Shown: piece after piece, positions 28,428 to 37,286 of the stretch
How the letters are laid out: every line of letters starts with the position of its first letter
Position numbering within the stretch: the stretch's first letter is position 1
NCBI GenBank assembly: GCA_041741415.1
Contig: JBGSKC010000007.1
Coordinates: 5,796 to 69,795, forward strand
DNA: 64,000 nucleotides
Origin: JANQTF01 sp041741415
Lineage (GTDB): Bacteria; Bacteroidota; Bacteroidia; J057
Direction: 5' to 3'
Notes under the pieces: model-generated
Told to the model about the DNA's origin: nothing
The model's database searches: none
What the model saw: only the letters and a program-made list of their open reading frames with translations
Program-made: the position numbers and the translations under genes

Positions 28428-29984
28428 CTACAACAGCGGACTCACCAGCCTGGCCAGCGCCCAGAGCATTCGCTGCCAGGCAGGGTAGGCATGCCAGGCC
28501 TCCAGCGTGAGCTCCTGAGACGCCTCCAGGTCGGCCATGAACTGCGCTTTCAGCGCCAGGGTGGTTTCCCGGTCATACACAAAGGCGTTGGCCTCAAAAT
28601 TCTGGTCAAAGCTGCGCTGGTCCCAGTTGGCGCTTCCCACCGAGCAGAGCAAATCGTCGCTGAGCATGAGCTTGGCATGCAGGAAACCCGGCTGGTACAA
28701 ATAAATGCGCACCCCTGCTTCCAGCAATTCGTCCAGATACGACATCATGCTGAAGGCCGCCAGCCGGGAATCAGAGCGCCTGGGCAGCAGAATCCGGACA
28801 TCCACCCCGCTCAGGGCGGCACTGCGAAGAGCCTGCAAGGCACTTTCAACAGGGATCAGGTAGGGGCTCGCTATGTAGCAATAGTCCTTCGCCCCATACA
28901 GCATCCAAACAAAGCCCTGCAAAATCCCGGCATGACGCGAATCGGCCCCCGAGGCCACCACCTGCACTGGCGCACTCCCTGCCAGCGGAAGCTCCGGAAA
29001 CAGATCCGGGCTGGCACAGTCGGTTCCATTGACAAAATACCAGTCTGTGAGAAAAATCAGCTGCAAGCCCTTTACTGCCTCCCCTTCCACCCGCAGGTGC
29101 AGGTCCCGCCATGGCCCCACGCCTTCAAGGCCGTCGAGGTAGCGGTCGGCCAGGTTCAGGCCCCCCACAAAGCCGACGGTTCCATCGATCACTACAATTT
29201 TCCGGTGATTGCGGTAATTGATTCTGTTGCCCAGGCGGGGGAAGCGAACCGGGTGAAAAGGGCCTGTTTCTATGCCTGCGGCTTGCATCCGGTTCAGGGT
29301 TTTTTGCTTCAATGCCCAGCACCCCACGCTGTCGTAGATCAGCCGCACGGCCACGCCTTCGCTGCATTTGGAGGCGAGAAGCGTCACGAGCTCTTCGAGC
29401 AGGATTCCGTCTTCGATGATGTAGAATTCCAGGTGGATGTGGTGACGTGCCTGCCGGATGGCCTGAAACATGGCCTGGAAGGTGGCGCGGCCATTTTGAA
29501 GCGGCTCCACCCGATTATTCATGCTCAGGAATGCCTTGCTGCTTTGCATGAGCAACTGGACAAGCTGCGCCTTGGCCAATACAGCCGGTTGCTCCGACCA
29601 GGACTGGTCGTGAAACCGTGCCCGGAAGCCTGAAAACCATTCGTCAAATTGCTGCAGGTCCTGGGCACCCTTCTGGCTGAACAGTTTTTCCTTTCTCGGA
29701 TTTCCGCCGAGCAGGAGGTAGGCGAGAATGCCAACAGCAGGCAGAAACACCAGCACGACTACCCAGGCGAGGGTGCGGCTTGGTCTTCCCTGGTTCCACA
29801 CCACAAGAAACACTGCCATGCCCACGGTGAAGAGGTAAAGCCATTCAACGAGGCGGCCCAGCCACTCGGGTGAGAGCTCGATCCAGTAGGGGGCATCCCA
29901 AATCAGGCGGGCGGCCAGGGCCAGAAGCCAGAGCGCCAGCACCACCAGCAAAACAGTGACCAGTGCCAGGAGGATTTTCCTCAT
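28428..29984 (-). CDS. cls: Cardiolipin synthase (phospholipase D family)
   Basis: The 518-residue protein has two N-terminal membrane helices (LLALVTVLLVVLALWLLALA and LFTVGMAVFLVVW) with the PLDc_N PSRTLAW segment, then two HKD motifs: NHRKIVVIDGTVGFVGG near residue 235 and HAKLMLSDDLLCSVGSAN near residue 430. Each is followed by the conserved GSxN-like residues. The enzyme joins two phosphatidylglycerols to make cardiolipin at the inner membrane. Length is typical. It is divergent from recR, whose start lies 76 bp away. Confidence 0.95.
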   Translation of the reverse strand: MRKILLALVTVLLVVLALWLLALAARLIWDAPYWIELSPEWLGRLVEWLYLFTVGMAVFLVVWNQGRPSRTLAWVVVLVFLPAVGILAYLLLGGNPRKEKLFSQKGAQDLQQFDEWFSGFRARFHDQSWSEQPAVLAKAQLVQLLMQSSKAFLSMNNRVEPLQNGRATFQAMFQAIRQARHHIHLEFYIIEDGILLEELVTLLASKCSEGVAVRLIYDSVGCWALKQKTLNRMQAAGIETGPFHPVRFPRLGNRINYRNHRKIVVIDGTVGFVGGLNLADRYLDGLEGVGPWRDLHLRVEGEAVKGLQLIFLTDWYFVNGTDCASPDLFPELPLAGSAPVQVVASGADSRHAGILQGFVWMLYGAKDYCYIASPYLIPVESALQALRSAALSGVDVRILLPRRSDSRLAAFSMMSYLDELLEAGVRIYLYQPGFLHAKLMLSDDLLCSVGSANWDQRSFDQNFEANAFVYDRETTLALKAQFMADLEASQELTLEAWHAYPAWQRMLWALARLVSPLL

Positions 29985-30060
29985 GAGAAGCCGCTTGTGG
30001 ATGAAGTTTTGTAAGTTTACTCAGTGGCAGATCGCCACGCAAGCGAGTAGTCAAACGGGC

Positions 30061-30675
30061 ATGGAGTATCCATCAAAAGCGATTGAGGAAGCGGTGATTC
30101 AATTGTCGGGCTTGCCGGGAATCGGGCGAAAAACGGCGCTGCGCCTGGCGCTTCACATTCTGCGGCAGCGGGAGGAGGAGGCGGAGCAACTCGGCAAAGC
30201 CATCATCGATCTGCGGAAGAACGTGAAGTATTGCCAGAAATGTCACAACCTGTCTGACCAGGATCTCTGCCACATTTGCTCCAATCCCCGCCGCAACAGC
30301 AAGCTGCTCTGTGTGGTGGAGGACATGAAGGACGTCATTGCCCTGGAGAGCACCCACCAGTTTCAGGGGCTTTACCATATTTTGGGCGGGCTGATCAATC
30401 CGCTTCAGGGCATCGGGCCCTCTATGCTGAATGTGGAATCCATGCTGCAGCGGGTGCGGGAGGAGGGGATTGAAGAAATCATCTTTGCCTTCAGCGCCAA
30501 CATCGAGGGCGATACCACGACTTTTTACCTGCAGAAAAAACTCGCCCCGCTGGCTGTCCGCATGACAAGCATTGCGCGTGGAGTACCGGTGGGCACCGAT
30601 CTGGAGTTTACGGATGAAATCACCCTGGCCCGCTCCCTCATCAACCGAACCCTGCTCGGGCCGGTGGCGGAGTAG
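30061..30675 (+). CDS. recR: Recombination mediator protein RecR
   Basis: From the ATG at 30061 the product is 204 residues, the usual size. It has the helix-hairpin-helix LSGLPGIGRKTALRLALH, the zinc finger CQKCHNLSDQDLCHIC, the Toprim core (LLCVVEDMKDVIALE) and the C-terminal EITLARSLINR. RecR acts with RecF/RecO to load RecA at single-strand gaps. The ATG fits the conserved N-terminus better than a TTG about 105 bases upstream. Confidence 0.97.
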   Translation: MEYPSKAIEEAVIQLSGLPGIGRKTALRLALHILRQREEEAEQLGKAIIDLRKNVKYCQKCHNLSDQDLCHICSNPRRNSKLLCVVEDMKDVIALESTHQFQGLYHILGGLINPLQGIGPSMLNVESMLQRVREEGIEEIIFAFSANIEGDTTTFYLQKKLAPLAVRMTSIARGVPVGTDLEFTDEITLARSLINRTLLGPVAE

Positions 30676-30729
30676 AAATGTTCATGATTGTGATGAACCG
30701 CTGAGTGCTTTCCCTCCAAAGTCTCCCCC

Positions 30730-32280
30730 TCACATCCACCAAATTTCAATCTCCTTCCCCTCCACCTGCTCCACTTCCCGACGGATGCGCTGCTCCCAGG
30801 GAAGTTCGGAAGAGGGCTGTTTTTCAAAAATCACCAGGTAGCCGTGCTGCTGGCCCAGTTTGTCCATGTAGCGGCTGAGCTGGCGCAGGCCTTCTTCGCG
30901 GATGTACTTGTCGTGGTGGAGTTTGATTTCCATCGGGATGACCTGGTCTTTCCAGAAAATGGCCAGGTCTGTGCGGCCATTGCCCACCGCCATTTCGCGT
31001 TCAATGCGTCCGCCGCCGTTCACAATTCGCTGCAAAAAAGCCATCAGCAGAAGCTGGTGACCCGCTTCTTTATAGTCGAAGCGCTCCAGCCACGACTCCG
31101 AATGCCGGCGATAAAAGGCAACATAAGCATCCAGCAATTTCTCCATTTGCAGGCGACCTGAGCTGTCGAGGTACCAGGCTGTCTGGGCAATATCGCTGGG
31201 CAGGCTTTCCTGAACAGGCGAGTTGAGCACCCGGGTAATGATCTCGCGGTAAATGGGGTTGGAAAACTGGATGGGGCTGGTTTGAGTGATGAGGCCCAGA
31301 TCGCGGCAGTAGCGGATGGCATCGTCCGAGCCGTCGAAAGCCAGAATGCCCCCTTCAATAATGGCATTGATGACTTTTCGCACCCTTGGCTCCTGCAATT
31401 TATCCACCAGGCTGTCGAGGTGCGTTTGCCGCTGGGCAATGATCGTTTCTTTGGCCTTTTCGACCATGTCAGGAGTAATTTCGAGACTGTAATCGCCGCG
31501 CAGCCGCTTCTCCACAATCTCGTTGGCCAGGGCATTTGTGAGCCAGGGCTGCCCGCCGCTGTAGTAGAAAAGTTGTTCGAATACTTCCTCCGAAAACACC
31601 TGGCCGGTGTCGGAAGCGTGCTGGTCGAGGAGGCCGCGCACCTCTTCGCGGGAAAAGAAGGGGAGGAAAAATGACTCAGCCTTGACGTTAAAGGGCGATC
31701 CGGAACCAATGGAAGGATTCTCAGCGCGGGCTTTCATCTTGTAGTCGCGGATGTCGCGAAGGCCAACCATGGCAATTGACTGCGGAAAACTATCAGGGCG
31801 AATCTGAAATCCGTCCCGCAATTGTCTAAGCAATGATACCAGCACATCATCCCAGAGGGAATCGACTTCATCAATCAGCAGCACCACAGGTTTAGGCATG
31901 GCTTCGACCCACTGCTGCACATAGCTCTTAAACGTTACCGGATGCCGGGGCTCAGCAGGAAAATATTCCGGTGGCAGGAAGCGGGCGCGCATTTCATACA
32001 TGGCATCCACCATTCGCTTGTTAGCCAACTCCTCCCCAAAACTTGGAACGCCGGCCTGCTCCAGCGAAACCACCAGACAAATGTATTTCCCCTCTTCATT
32101 AAGCTTTTTGGCGAAGGCGTGCAAAAAGGTCGTTTTTCCGGTCTGGCGCGGTGCGTGAATGAGAAAATATTGCTCTGCTTCAATCAGGCGCATGATTTCT
32201 TGTTCCAGCCCACGGAAGGGAGGAACCATGTAGTGGTCTTCTGGCAGACAACGACCTGTAGTGTTGAAGAAGCGCTTCAT
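30730..32280 (-). CDS. AAA-like ATPase fused to PD-(D/E)xK nuclease-like domain
   Basis: From the ATG at 32280 the protein has 516 residues. An AAA/STAND-type ATPase occupies the N-terminus: HAPRQTGKTT (Walker A, 42-51) and VVLLIDEVDSLWDD (Walker B, near 130), followed by winged-helix-like sequence (FEQLFYYSGGQPWLTNALAN). The C-terminal ~100 residues carry a PD-(D/E)xK core, GRTDLAIFW...PMEIKLHH, with the Asp and Glu-x-Lys residues intact. Such AAA-nuclease proteins are widespread in Bacteroidota, often multicopy, with unproven defence or maintenance roles. A promoter-like TATCTTCG lies four bases before the start. Confidence 0.85.
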   Translation of the reverse strand: MKRFFNTTGRCLPEDHYMVPPFRGLEQEIMRLIEAEQYFLIHAPRQTGKTTFLHAFAKKLNEEGKYICLVVSLEQAGVPSFGEELANKRMVDAMYEMRARFLPPEYFPAEPRHPVTFKSYVQQWVEAMPKPVVLLIDEVDSLWDDVLVSLLRQLRDGFQIRPDSFPQSIAMVGLRDIRDYKMKARAENPSIGSGSPFNVKAESFFLPFFSREEVRGLLDQHASDTGQVFSEEVFEQLFYYSGGQPWLTNALANEIVEKRLRGDYSLEITPDMVEKAKETIIAQRQTHLDSLVDKLQEPRVRKVINAIIEGGILAFDGSDDAIRYCRDLGLITQTSPIQFSNPIYREIITRVLNSPVQESLPSDIAQTAWYLDSSGRLQMEKLLDAYVAFYRRHSESWLERFDYKEAGHQLLLMAFLQRIVNGGGRIEREMAVGNGRTDLAIFWKDQVIPMEIKLHHDKYIREEGLRQLSRYMDKLGQQHGYLVIFEKQPSSELPWEQRIRREVEQVEGKEIEIWWM

Positions 32281-32284
32281 AGAG

Positions 32285-32292
32285 CGAAGATA
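32285..32292 (-). promoter_or_regulatory. -7-like element almost touching the AAA-nuclease start
   Basis: On the minus strand TATCTTCG ends four bases before the ATG at 32280, a one-base departure from the Bacteroidota consensus TAnnTTTG. If used, the transcript would start at or next to the ATG, giving a leaderless message. Confidence 0.45.
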
Positions 32293-32528
32293 CGAGATTC
32301 TGAGGCAGCGGAAGAAATTCCTCGTCCGTAAACCATGCTGCTTCCCCTTTCTGTTACTTGCACCTTCAAAAGAAAAGCATGAAAGCCCTCCACTGGAAAC
32401 TTTCATCCTGTCGGCCACCTGCTATTCTGAAGCGGCATCTTTTTCCACCTGAACGCCTGGCAAAACAACTGCCCCCGGCCGTGCGCAGGAGCCGCAACAG
32501 CCAGGGGCAGAGGAGTTCCGGAGTCTGT

Positions 32529-33179
32529 TTAACGATACAGCCCAAGCATCAGGGTGGCAAATATCCCGCTGAAACGGTCTTCGGGGGCATTCGTCAGGCT
32601 GCCGAAAGGTCCCTCCCAGGCCCTGCTGGGCGTTCCATAGGCGCCAACTTTTAGTCCGATCAACTGGCCGCCGGGAACGTAGTAGTGCGCGCTCAGCGAA
32701 ACCTGCCCCAGCACGTACCCCGTGGACACCATCGCCCCGCTCGCGGTGCTGCCCTGTACAAATTCGTCAAATTCTGCGCTGCTGGGTGCAACCAGGATCG
32801 ACAGCCGCACGCCGCCTGCCCCGATTCCCAGCAACCCGGCCAGGCTGAAACGTTCTTTGCGGACAAGCTCATACCCAACAAACCCATACCCAAGACCACC
32901 GTCCAGGCTGTTGAGGGTCTGGTTGCTGAGCTGGTAGGACGACAGGAAATAGCCTTCGCCGCCCACAATCCAGCCGTTTGCATACATCCCCCCAAAGCCG
33001 GTGCCGCCAATCAGGCCGGGGGTGGCACTGAGGCCCAGGTCGGAAAGACGGTCGTTCAACTGAGGAAATGACAGCATGTGCAACCCGGAGCTGAGGTAGT
33101 AGCTGTTGCGGCCTTGCTGGGCAAAAGCGGTAATGCTCAGAGAAAAGCAGAGGAAGAGGAGGACAATCGTGGCTTTCAT
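32529..33179 (-). CDS. Exported protein of unknown function, probable small outer-membrane barrel
   Basis: From the ATG at 33179 the product is 216 residues. A signal peptide (IVLLFLCFSLSITAFAQ) is followed by glycine-rich amphipathic strands (GLIGGTGFGGMYANGWIVGGEGYF, GYGFVGYELV, LLGIGAGGVRLSILV), the pattern of a small outer-membrane beta barrel. I do not recognise a family. It is divergent from the LytS-type kinase gene, sharing a 235-bp region with repeated TTGAC sites, so it may be a target of that system. Confidence 0.75.
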   Translation of the reverse strand: MKATIVLLFLCFSLSITAFAQQGRNSYYLSSGLHMLSFPQLNDRLSDLGLSATPGLIGGTGFGGMYANGWIVGGEGYFLSSYQLSNQTLNSLDGGLGYGFVGYELVRKERFSLAGLLGIGAGGVRLSILVAPSSAEFDEFVQGSTASGAMVSTGYVLGQVSLSAHYYVPGGQLIGLKVGAYGTPSRAWEGPFGSLTNAPEDRFSGIFATLMLGLYR

Positions 33180-33240
33180 TGCTGAAGAATTAGCGTGATG
33201 TTGCCTCCAATTACGGCCCCTTTCCGGCTCCGGCCACGCG

Positions 33241-33358
33241 GATTTGACGAGCCTGCACTGCCTGTTGACCAACCGCAGACTGCATTTGACAAGCGCTGAA
33301 ACGGGCTATAACAAGCGGTTCGGAGTCAGGTTGTCAAAAAGGAATGGGCGTTTGTCAA
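33241..33358. promoter_or_regulatory. Array of phased TTGAC sites between divergent genes
   Basis: TTGAC occurs at 33244, 33265 and 33286, exactly 21 bp apart, and its complement GTCAA at 33333 and 33354, also 21 bp apart. Two-turn phasing of short direct repeats is typical for LytTR-domain regulators, and one is encoded at 34535-35251. The link is inferred. Confidence 0.5.
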
Positions 33359-33414
33359 ATTTCCTTGAACGGTTCCGGCAAAATCAAAAGATTTGACTCT
33401 TCAGTTATCTCTTC

Positions 33415-34563
33415 ATGATCGGTTCTTCAATCAAATTCAATCCCTCTTTTCCTAAAGAGCGGGCTCCGTTTGCGGTGTTGCAGGAAACAAAACAGGCTGC
33501 TGCCGGGGCTGGCAGGCGAAACCCGGGCAGCTTTGTGCCGCGCAAACGCATCTGGTGGCAGCACCTGCTGTTTTGGACTGCCTACTTCCTGTTCTGGACC
33601 GTCACCATCCCCGACACGCAGACCTGGGAGGGTTTGGTGATCAATGCCGCCTACCTGTTGTGCCACGCCGGGGCCACCTACCTCACGATCGACTGGATCC
33701 TGCCTTCGGTGCTGCGGCACCACCGCTATGTGCAGGGGGCTTTCCGGTTTCTGGTGTTTGTGAGCCTCTGTGCCCTTCCTATCGGGCTGGTAAACTGGCT
33801 GGTGGATCCGGCGCCTGGCTGGGAAACCTATTTCCTCACATGGGAGGCCTTCGGGGCCATGTTTCTCAGCACCTACTTCGTGGTGATGATCCTCGTGGGG
33901 GTTCACCTCATCCGGCGGCAGCGGCTGCTGGTGCAGCATGCCCAGGAACTGGAGCGGGCCCGCCTGCTGGCGGAGCTTGATTTTCTGCGCGCCCAGATCA
34001 ACCCGCATTTTCTGTTCAACGCCATCAACAGCATTTACTTTCTCATTCACAAAGACCCCCGCCAGGCTGGAAACGCCCTGCTCCAGTTTTCCGACCTGCT
34101 CCGCTACCAGATCTACGACTGTCAAACCGACCAAGTGCCGATTGAGCATGAGATCGAATACCTTGGCAACTACGTGGCGCTGGAAAAGGTGAGAAAAGGG
34201 CCACAGCTGCAGGTGGAATTTGAGCAAACAGGCCTGCTGAGCGGTTATGCCATTGCACCCTTTTTGCTGATTCCGCTTGTGGAAAATGCCTTCAAGCACG
34301 TGTCGGCCCATGTGGACCGGCCCAACGCGATCCGCATAGAGCTGGAAGGGCACCCGCAGCGGCTCCGGCTGCGGGTGTGGAACACAAGCGAGGCCCGGGC
34401 TGCCAGCACCAGTGCCGGAGGCCTGGGACTTGAAAACCTCTCCCGCAGGCTGGCCCTGCTCTACCCCGGAGCCCACCACCTGAATATTACCCCCGGAGAA
34501 ACCGAATTCGACGCCACCCTTATCCTGGAACACCATGAACCTGCGCTGCCTGATCGTGGATGA
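33415..34563 (+). CDS. LytS/YehU-type sensor histidine kinase
   Basis: The 382-residue protein has four membrane helices in the first ~165 residues, then the His_kinase dimerisation motif FLRAQINPHFLFNAINS with the phospho-accepting His at about 198. A HATPase domain follows (LIPLVENAFKHV for the N box, GGLGLENLSRRL for the G box). It phosphorylates the LytTR response regulator encoded by the next gene, whose start overlaps it by 29 bases. The signal sensed is unknown. The region upstream carries phased TTGAC repeats that may be autoregulatory sites. Confidence 0.93.
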   Translation: MIGSSIKFNPSFPKERAPFAVLQETKQAAAGAGRRNPGSFVPRKRIWWQHLLFWTAYFLFWTVTIPDTQTWEGLVINAAYLLCHAGATYLTIDWILPSVLRHHRYVQGAFRFLVFVSLCALPIGLVNWLVDPAPGWETYFLTWEAFGAMFLSTYFVVMILVGVHLIRRQRLLVQHAQELERARLLAELDFLRAQINPHFLFNAINSIYFLIHKDPRQAGNALLQFSDLLRYQIYDCQTDQVPIEHEIEYLGNYVALEKVRKGPQLQVEFEQTGLLSGYAIAPFLLIPLVENAFKHVSAHVDRPNAIRIELEGHPQRLRLRVWNTSEARAASTSAGGLGLENLSRRLALLYPGAHHLNITPGETEFDATLILEHHEPALPDRG

Positions 34564-35251
34564 TGAACCTCTCGCCAGGGAAGGCCTTGCCGGCTATGTG
34601 GCCGAGGTGGCCTTCCTTGACCTCGCAGCTACCTGCGAGAATGCCATCCGTGCCAACGACCTGCTCGCCGCCGGGGGCATTGACTTGCTGTTTCTCGACA
34701 TCCACATGCCGAAAATGACCGGCCTGGAATTCCTTCGTTCCCTGGCCAACCCGCCCATGGTCGTCATCACAACGGCCTACCCGCATTTTGCGCTGGAGGG
34801 CTTTGAGCTGAATGTCCTCGATTATCTGGTGAAGCCCATTTCATTTGACCGCTTCCTCAGGGCTGCCAACCGCGCCCGGGACCTCGTTGCCTGGAAACAG
34901 CGCAGCCCGCAGAACAAGCAGGAGGACCATGTGTTTGTGAAGTGCGAACAGCGCTGGGAGCGGGTGGAGGTGAGCGAATTGCTTTATGTGGAGGGTCTGC
35001 AAAATTACGTGACCCTTCACACGCCTTCGCAGCGGTTTGTGGCCCACCTCACCCTTTCGGGCATTCACCAGCAACTGCCGCAGGAGCAGTTTGTGCGGAT
35101 CCACAAATCCATTGTGGTGGGGGTGCAGCATGTGAAAGTGGTGGAAGCTCACCAGGTGCAACTGGCTTCGGGCCAGGTGCTGCCTGTCGGGCGGGAATAC
35201 CGGGCCGCCGTGATGCAGGGGATCCTGGGCGACCGCCAGCTCCGCCGCTAA
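34535..35251 (+). CDS. LytTR-type response regulator
   Basis: The 238-residue protein has a receiver domain with the acidic pair IVDDEP, phospho-acceptor Asp55 in LLFLDIHMPKMTG and the conserved Lys in YLVKPI. The LytTR DNA-binding domain occupies residues ~135-235 (VKCEQRWERVEVSELLYVEGLQNYV starts it; FVRIHKSIVV follows). It overlaps the kinase gene by 29 bases, so the two are translationally coupled. The glycosyltransferase gene starts just downstream behind its own promoter-like element. Confidence 0.95.
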   Translation: MNLRCLIVDDEPLAREGLAGYVAEVAFLDLAATCENAIRANDLLAAGGIDLLFLDIHMPKMTGLEFLRSLANPPMVVITTAYPHFALEGFELNVLDYLVKPISFDRFLRAANRARDLVAWKQRSPQNKQEDHVFVKCEQRWERVEVSELLYVEGLQNYVTLHTPSQRFVAHLTLSGIHQQLPQEQFVRIHKSIVVGVQHVKVVEAHQVQLASGQVLPVGREYRAAVMQGILGDRQLRR

Positions 35252-35259
35252 TGCGCAGC

Positions 35260-35289
35260 TTGTTCCCTTCCGCTTCTTGGCTATTTTTG
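35260..35289 (+). promoter_or_regulatory. Bacteroidota-type promoter before the glycosyltransferase
   Basis: TATTTTTG (35282-35289) matches the -7 consensus TAnnTTTG exactly and is followed by C. A TTG at 35260-35262 lies 19 bases upstream, the right distance for the -33 element. The predicted transcript start is near 35294-35296. Confidence 0.55.
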
Positions 35290-35317
35290 CTGCAAGGGAC
35301 CCTCAACCAATCAACGC

Positions 35318-37267
35318 ATCGACCTCTCCGTCATCATCGTCAACTACAATGTGAAGCACTACCTCTCGCAGTGCCTCCACTCTGCCTTGGCAGCCCTCGA
35401 AGGCCTGCAAGGCGAGGTCATTGTGGTGGACAACGCCTCCACCGACGGAAGCGTGGAGATGGTGAGAGAGCGCTTTGGCGACAGGGTTCTGCTGCTGGCC
35501 AATCCCGACAACCCCGGCTTTGCCAAAGCCAACAACCAGGCCATGCGAATCGCCAGGGGCAGGTACTTCCTGCTGCTCAACCCCGACACCCTCGTGCCGG
35601 AGGATGCCTTTCGCCGCTGCCTCGACCACATGGACCAGCACCCGGAAGTTGGCGGCCTGGGCGTGTACATGCACGATGGTGAGGGGGTATTTTTGCCGGA
35701 ATCGAAGCGGGCACTGCCTACTCCCTGGGTGTCGTTTTACAAAATTTTCGGACTCGCCGCCCTCTTCCCCAACAGCAGGCGCTTCGGCCAGTATCACCTT
35801 AGCTACCTCTCCCCCGACGAAACCCATGAGGTGGACATTTTATCGGGAGCCTTTATGTGGCTGCGCAAAAGTGCCCTCGATAAGGTGGGGCTGCTCGACG
35901 AAACCTACTTCATGTATGGCGAAGACATCGACCTGTCGTGGAGGCTGGTGCAGGGCGGATACAAAAACAACTATTTCGCCGGAACCCGCATTCTCCATTA
36001 CAAAGGCGAAAGCACAAAAAAAGGCAGCCTGAACTATGTCCGGGTGTTTTACCAGGCGATGATCATTTTTGCCCAGCGGCATTTTGGCGGGCAGCACCGG
36101 CGCAGCTTCATCCTGGCCATCCGGCTGGCGGTGTACCTGCGGGCCTTCCTGGCGGTGGCGCAGCGGCTGGTAAAGCGCTTTGGCCTGCCGGTGCTGGAAC
36201 TGGGGCTGGTCTATGGCATTTTGTTTGGCATCCAGGCCTACTGGGAGCATTATGTGAAATACATCGAAGGCGGTGCTTACCCGGCGGAGTTCAAGCAGAT
36301 TTACCTGCCCGCCTACGCGCTTGTGTTTGTGGGCCTGCTGGCCTGGGGTGGGGCCTACCGGCGGCCTTTCCGGCTGCAGCCGCTGCTTACCGCACCGTTC
36401 TGGGGCTTTATCGCCATCGCGACAGCCACCTACATGTTTCCCTTTGTGCAGAATTTTTCCCGCGCGATCGTGGGGCTGGGAGCTGTTTTTACCTCCATGA
36501 TGAGCCTGGGGATCCGGGGGCTGATCAACTGGCGGGAAAATGGTCAGTTTTTTTTCACCGAACGAAAGCGAAAGCGTGTGCTGCTGGCCGGGCCGCCTGA
36601 CCTGATCGACGAAGCCGTGAGCCTGATCCTCTCGGAGTTGCAGGATCCCGTGGAACTGATCGGGGCTGTGAGTGAGGGAAAGCCAGAGAAAATAGCCCGT
36701 TTGGGCGGGATGAGCAGCCTCCGGCAATGGGTTGCCCTGCTCGAAGTGGAGGAGGTTGTGCTCACAAACCAGCACAACCATTGCGGCGAAGTACTGGAGC
36801 AGATGCTGGCCCTGCGTGGCAGTGGGGCCAGTGTGAAGCTTCTACCGCCGGATGATCCCGTTCTGATTGGTCCGCAGGAGGTGATCACAGCCCAGGTGGG
36901 CAGGAGCATGGGCGACGCCCTCCGGCAACCTCCGGCCCTGCGGGCCAAGCGCCGTACAGAATGGCTGGCCAGCACAGGCCTGCTGCTGCTGTTTCCGGTA
37001 ACCTTCTGGGCCTACCAGCGCCCCCTCGCGGCCTTGCAGGCCCTGGCCCGCGTGTGGCGGGGCCGCCGCAGCCTCGTGGGTTATGCCACCCCTCCCTCCG
37101 GTGAATTGCCACCCCTGCCTCCCGGCTACCTTCACCTTGGCCACAGGCTTTCAACGCAGGGAAAAGACCTGGATCCGGAGATCCTCAACCGCCTCTATGC
37201 CAGGGATTTTCGCTGGGAACTGGATGTTGAAATCATCTGGAGAAACTGGCGCAGGCTTGGGTGCTGA
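35318..37267 (+). CDS. Family 2 glycosyltransferase with C-terminal membrane and Rossmann-like region
   Basis: The protein is ~650 residues. The GT-A domain (SVIIVNYNVKHYLSQCL, VVDNASTDGS, LLLNPDTLVPEDA, FMYGEDIDLSWR) resembles rhamnosyl- and WbbL-type transferases. Four or so membrane helices follow (residues ~280-420), then a cytoplasmic domain (KRVLLAGPPDLIDEAVSLIL) and another hydrophobic stretch near 560. It probably builds surface polysaccharide from an undecaprenyl or nucleotide-sugar donor. The conserved start IDLSVIIVNYN begins at an ATC codon (35318), with no ATG, GTG or TTG before it in frame. The first usual start codon is GTG at 35351, which would remove strand 1 of the fold. An ATC start, or a mutated start, is therefore suspected. 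Confidence 0.88.
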   Translation: MDLSVIIVNYNVKHYLSQCLHSALAALEGLQGEVIVVDNASTDGSVEMVRERFGDRVLLLANPDNPGFAKANNQAMRIARGRYFLLLNPDTLVPEDAFRRCLDHMDQHPEVGGLGVYMHDGEGVFLPESKRALPTPWVSFYKIFGLAALFPNSRRFGQYHLSYLSPDETHEVDILSGAFMWLRKSALDKVGLLDETYFMYGEDIDLSWRLVQGGYKNNYFAGTRILHYKGESTKKGSLNYVRVFYQAMIIFAQRHFGGQHRRSFILAIRLAVYLRAFLAVAQRLVKRFGLPVLELGLVYGILFGIQAYWEHYVKYIEGGAYPAEFKQIYLPAYALVFVGLLAWGGAYRRPFRLQPLLTAPFWGFIAIATATYMFPFVQNFSRAIVGLGAVFTSMMSLGIRGLINWRENGQFFFTERKRKRVLLAGPPDLIDEAVSLILSELQDPVELIGAVSEGKPEKIARLGGMSSLRQWVALLEVEEVVLTNQHNHCGEVLEQMLALRGSGASVKLLPPDDPVLIGPQEVITAQVGRSMGDALRQPPALRAKRRTEWLASTGLLLLFPVTFWAYQRPLAALQALARVWRGRRSLVGYATPPSGELPPLPPGYLHLGHRLSTQGKDLDPEILNRLYARDFRWELDVEIIWRNWRRLGC

Positions 37268-37286
37268 GTCATGACCCGGCCCCGCA

